33,331 nucleotides of DNA from JAZFYD01 sp036443405. GTDB lineage: Bacteria; Planctomycetota; PLA2. Where the stretch lies: assembly GCA_036443405.1 (NCBI GenBank), contig JAZFYD010000069.1, forward strand, positions 1 to 33,331, in the 5' to 3' direction. Shown in pieces: positions 31,299 to 33,331 of the stretch. The notes below the pieces were generated by a model. That model saw only the letters and a program-made list of their open reading frames with translations. It made no database searches and was not told where the DNA came from. Every line of letters begins with the position of its first letter. Positions within the stretch are counted from its first letter, which is position 1. The position numbers were made by a program, and so were the translations under genes.

Positions 31299-33263
31299 AT
31301 GGCCTCAAGCCCGTTTTTGCCCACTTCCGCGGAAGAGATGCGTGCATTGGGTTGGGAGTCCCCCGACATCGTCTTCGTGACCGGGGACGCGTATGTCGAT
31401 CACCCGAGCTTCGCGATGGCGGTGCTCGGGCGCGTGCTCGAGGGGCACGGCTACAAAGTCGCGATCCTCCCGCAGCCGGATTGGAAGAGCGCGGACGCGT
31501 GGCGTGACCTCGGTCGCCCGCGGCTCTTCTACGCCGTGAGCGCCGGCAACATGGACTCGATGATCAACCACTACACCGCGAACCGGAAGCGGCGCAACGA
31601 CGACGCGTACTCGCCCGGGGGAGCGATAGGGTTGCGGCCGGATCGGCCGACGCCGGTTTATGCGCAACGTTGCCGCGAGGCGTTTGCGGGCGTCCCGGTT
31701 GTGATCGGCGGCATCGAAGCGTCGCTAAGACGCATCGCGCACTACGACTACTGGTCCGACACGGTGCGCCCGTCGATCCTCGCGACGTCCAAGGCCGACC
31801 TGTTGGCGTTCGGCAAGGGCGAACACACGATCGTGAGCATCGCGCAGAGGCTGGACGCGGGTGAACCGATCGACGCGCTGCGCGACATGCGCGGCGTGTG
31901 TTACCTCCTCGGCAAGAACGAGGCCTCCCGCGACGATGCGTTCGAGCACGATGCGAACAATCGCGCGCCCGTCGAGTTGCCGTCCTACGAGGGAATCAAG
32001 GACGACAAACTCGCGTTCGCGACGATGACCCGCAAGTTTCACGAGGAGACCAACCCGTTCAACGCGCGACGCATCACGCAGCGACACGGCGACCGGATGC
32101 TCGTGCAAAACCCTCCGTGCCTCCCCATCTCCGAAGATGAGATGGACGGGATCTACGACCTGCCATACACGCGCGCTCCGCATCCGCGATACAGCGAGCG
32201 CATCCCCGCGCACACGATGATCAAGGACTCCGTGCAAATCATGCGGGGCTGTTTCGGCGGATGCACGTTCTGCAGCATCACGATGCACGAGGGGCGCATC
32301 ATCCAAAGTCGCAGCCAGCGTTCGATCGTCGACGAGGTGAAGCAGATCGCGGCCGAGGACGGATTCAAGGGAACGATCAGCGACCTCGGCGGCCCGACCG
32401 CCAACATGTACCGCATGCGCTGCACGCGGCCCGAGGTCGAGGCGGTCTGCCGGCGGCCCTCGTGCATTCACCCGACCGTGTGCAAACTGCTCGGTACCGA
32501 TCACAAACCGACGATCGGCCTGATGCGCGCGACCCGCAACGTAAAGGGCGTGAAGAAGGTCCACATCGCCTCCGGCATCCGAATGGACCTCGCCAATCTC
32601 GACGACGAGTACATCGACGAACTCGTCGGCCATCACGTCGGCGGCCACCTCAAGGTCGCGCCGGAGCACGTGAGCGACGTCGTTCTCAATCGCATGAAGA
32701 AGCCGTCGCACGGATCGTTCGAGACGTTCGCGGAGAAATTCGCAGACGCGAGCGAACGCGCCGGCAAGGAGCAGTACCTCGTCCCGTATTTCATCGCGAG
32801 CCATCCGGGCTCGGGTCTCGACGAGATGATCGAGCTGGCCGTGTTCTTGAAACAGCGCGGTTACCGCCCGCGGCAGGTTCAGGATTTCATTCCGGCGCCC
32901 ATGGATGTCGCGACCTGCATCTTCTTCACGGGTCTTGACCCCGTGACGATGAAACCGGTCACGATCGTCCGCCGGATGCGCGACCGCAAGACACAACGCG
33001 CGCTCATGCAGTTCTTCAAACCCGAGAACTGGTTTGAGGTGCACGCGGCATTGGTGGCAGCCGGTCGTCGCGAGCTGATCGGAAGCGGACCGTTGGCACT
33101 GATCCCGGCCACACCGCCGCGGGAAGCGCTCGAGAGCAGAAAGAAGGGCGGCTCGAAACTCGGCCGTTCGACCTACGTACACTCCGAGGACGCGGGGACC
33201 GCGCCGTCGGTCGGCTACCGACCCGGCCGCAAAGGCACGCGACGCCGTGACCGGCTCCAATAG
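31299..33263 (+). CDS. ygiQ: YgiQ family (UPF0313) radical SAM protein
   Basis: A 654-residue protein with the typical YgiQ beginning (FLPTSAEEMRALGWESPDIVFVTGDAYVDHPSF) and IGGIEASLRRIAHYDYWS. The [4Fe-4S]-binding CxxxCxxC is at C318, C322 and C325 (RGCFGGCTFCSI). ISDLGGPTANMY, CRRPSCIHP and HLKVAPEH follow, all diagnostic of the family. The C-terminal 50 residues are basic and disordered (KGTRRRDRLQ). Length is normal. The reaction is not established in the literature I know. The start is nine bases after the previous stop, so it probably belongs to the same operon. The 68 bases after its stop show nothing recognisable. Confidence 0.95.
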   Translation: MASSPFLPTSAEEMRALGWESPDIVFVTGDAYVDHPSFAMAVLGRVLEGHGYKVAILPQPDWKSADAWRDLGRPRLFYAVSAGNMDSMINHYTANRKRRNDDAYSPGGAIGLRPDRPTPVYAQRCREAFAGVPVVIGGIEASLRRIAHYDYWSDTVRPSILATSKADLLAFGKGEHTIVSIAQRLDAGEPIDALRDMRGVCYLLGKNEASRDDAFEHDANNRAPVELPSYEGIKDDKLAFATMTRKFHEETNPFNARRITQRHGDRMLVQNPPCLPISEDEMDGIYDLPYTRAPHPRYSERIPAHTMIKDSVQIMRGCFGGCTFCSITMHEGRIIQSRSQRSIVDEVKQIAAEDGFKGTISDLGGPTANMYRMRCTRPEVEAVCRRPSCIHPTVCKLLGTDHKPTIGLMRATRNVKGVKKVHIASGIRMDLANLDDEYIDELVGHHVGGHLKVAPEHVSDVVLNRMKKPSHGSFETFAEKFADASERAGKEQYLVPYFIASHPGSGLDEMIELAVFLKQRGYRPRQVQDFIPAPMDVATCIFFTGLDPVTMKPVTIVRRMRDRKTQRALMQFFKPENWFEVHAALVAAGRRELIGSGPLALIPATPPREALESRKKGGSKLGRSTYVHSEDAGTAPSVGYRPGRKGTRRRDRLQ

Positions 33264-33331
33264 TCCGCCGACCGTCAATTGTTGCTTTTTGCACCTGTCG
33301 CGCTTCGCACCCAGACAGTAAGATCGGGCCG

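Noticed and set aside
33264..33331. Promoter at the end of the window (TTGCAC with TAAGAT)
   Set aside because: The spacing between the two elements is about 24 bases, too long to be convincing, and the downstream gene is not in view.
1..33331. tRNA, rRNA, insertion sequences, prophage or integrase genes
   Set aside because: I looked for cloverleaf-like segments, transposase motifs and terminal inverted repeats and found none that I could support.

Overview
A dense, very GC-rich window (GC-rich third codon positions, many GTG/TTG starts, coupled ATGA/GTGA overlaps) from a Gram-negative-type bacterium with many exported lipoproteins. Gene content (HEAT repeat plus von Willebrand A protein, FG-GAP proteins, an ECF sigma factor carrying its own membrane and extracytoplasmic domains, a Trx/PDZ selenoprotein) suggests a deep-branching Planctomycetota or a similar environmental lineage. 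That placement is inference; there is no rRNA or other marker here. No gene-free stretch exceeds 300 bases.

Layout. 1-4541: a coupled operon for Mn/Zn/Fe uptake, with the end of a DtxR/MntR-type regulator, a TroA-like binding lipoprotein, an ATPase and two permeases. The first permease carries a DtxR-like tail and the second a winged-helix tail. 4546-5355: two divergent small genes. 5369-7507: a peptidoglycan amidase lipoprotein, then a Fur-family (probably Zur) regulator with an operator-like palindrome at its start, coupled to a ZIP metal transporter. 7570-9054: a rhodanese-MoeB fusion and a DUF971 protein (sulfur/cofactor chemistry). 9147-13772: a HEAT protein facing a run of exported or membrane proteins (HEAT-VWA, two small exported proteins, a lipoprotein, a GT-C-like glycosyltransferase). 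13814-17310: a fatty acid desaturase, an S41 peptidase lipoprotein and a leucine-type dehydrogenase, then a tandem array of covarying TGAC-loop hairpins. 17496-23326: a membrane-anchored helical protein, and a minus-strand set of an SDR dehydrogenase, a giant FG-GAP/phytase-like/parvulin fusion and a parvulin-like lipoprotein. 23478-25411: a lipoprotein with ten calcium-loop repeats behind a possible attenuator. 25478-25919: a frameshifted gene. 25932-27212: the highlight. 27244-33263: a sigma factor-membrane-carboxypeptidase-regulatory fusion, a B12-type radical SAM protein, a membrane protein and YgiQ. The last 68 bases hold nothing I can name.

The strongest unusual signal is at 25932-27212. 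A secreted thioredoxin-fold/CxxCH/PDZ protein is interrupted by two in-frame TGA codons exactly where its relatives have the first two cysteines of a CxxCxxC motif. A perfect 8-bp stem-loop lies at SECIS distance from both. I read this as a selenoprotein with a UxxUxxC centre. Standard gene calling would truncate it. The window itself contains no selenocysteine machinery (selA, selB, selC, selD).
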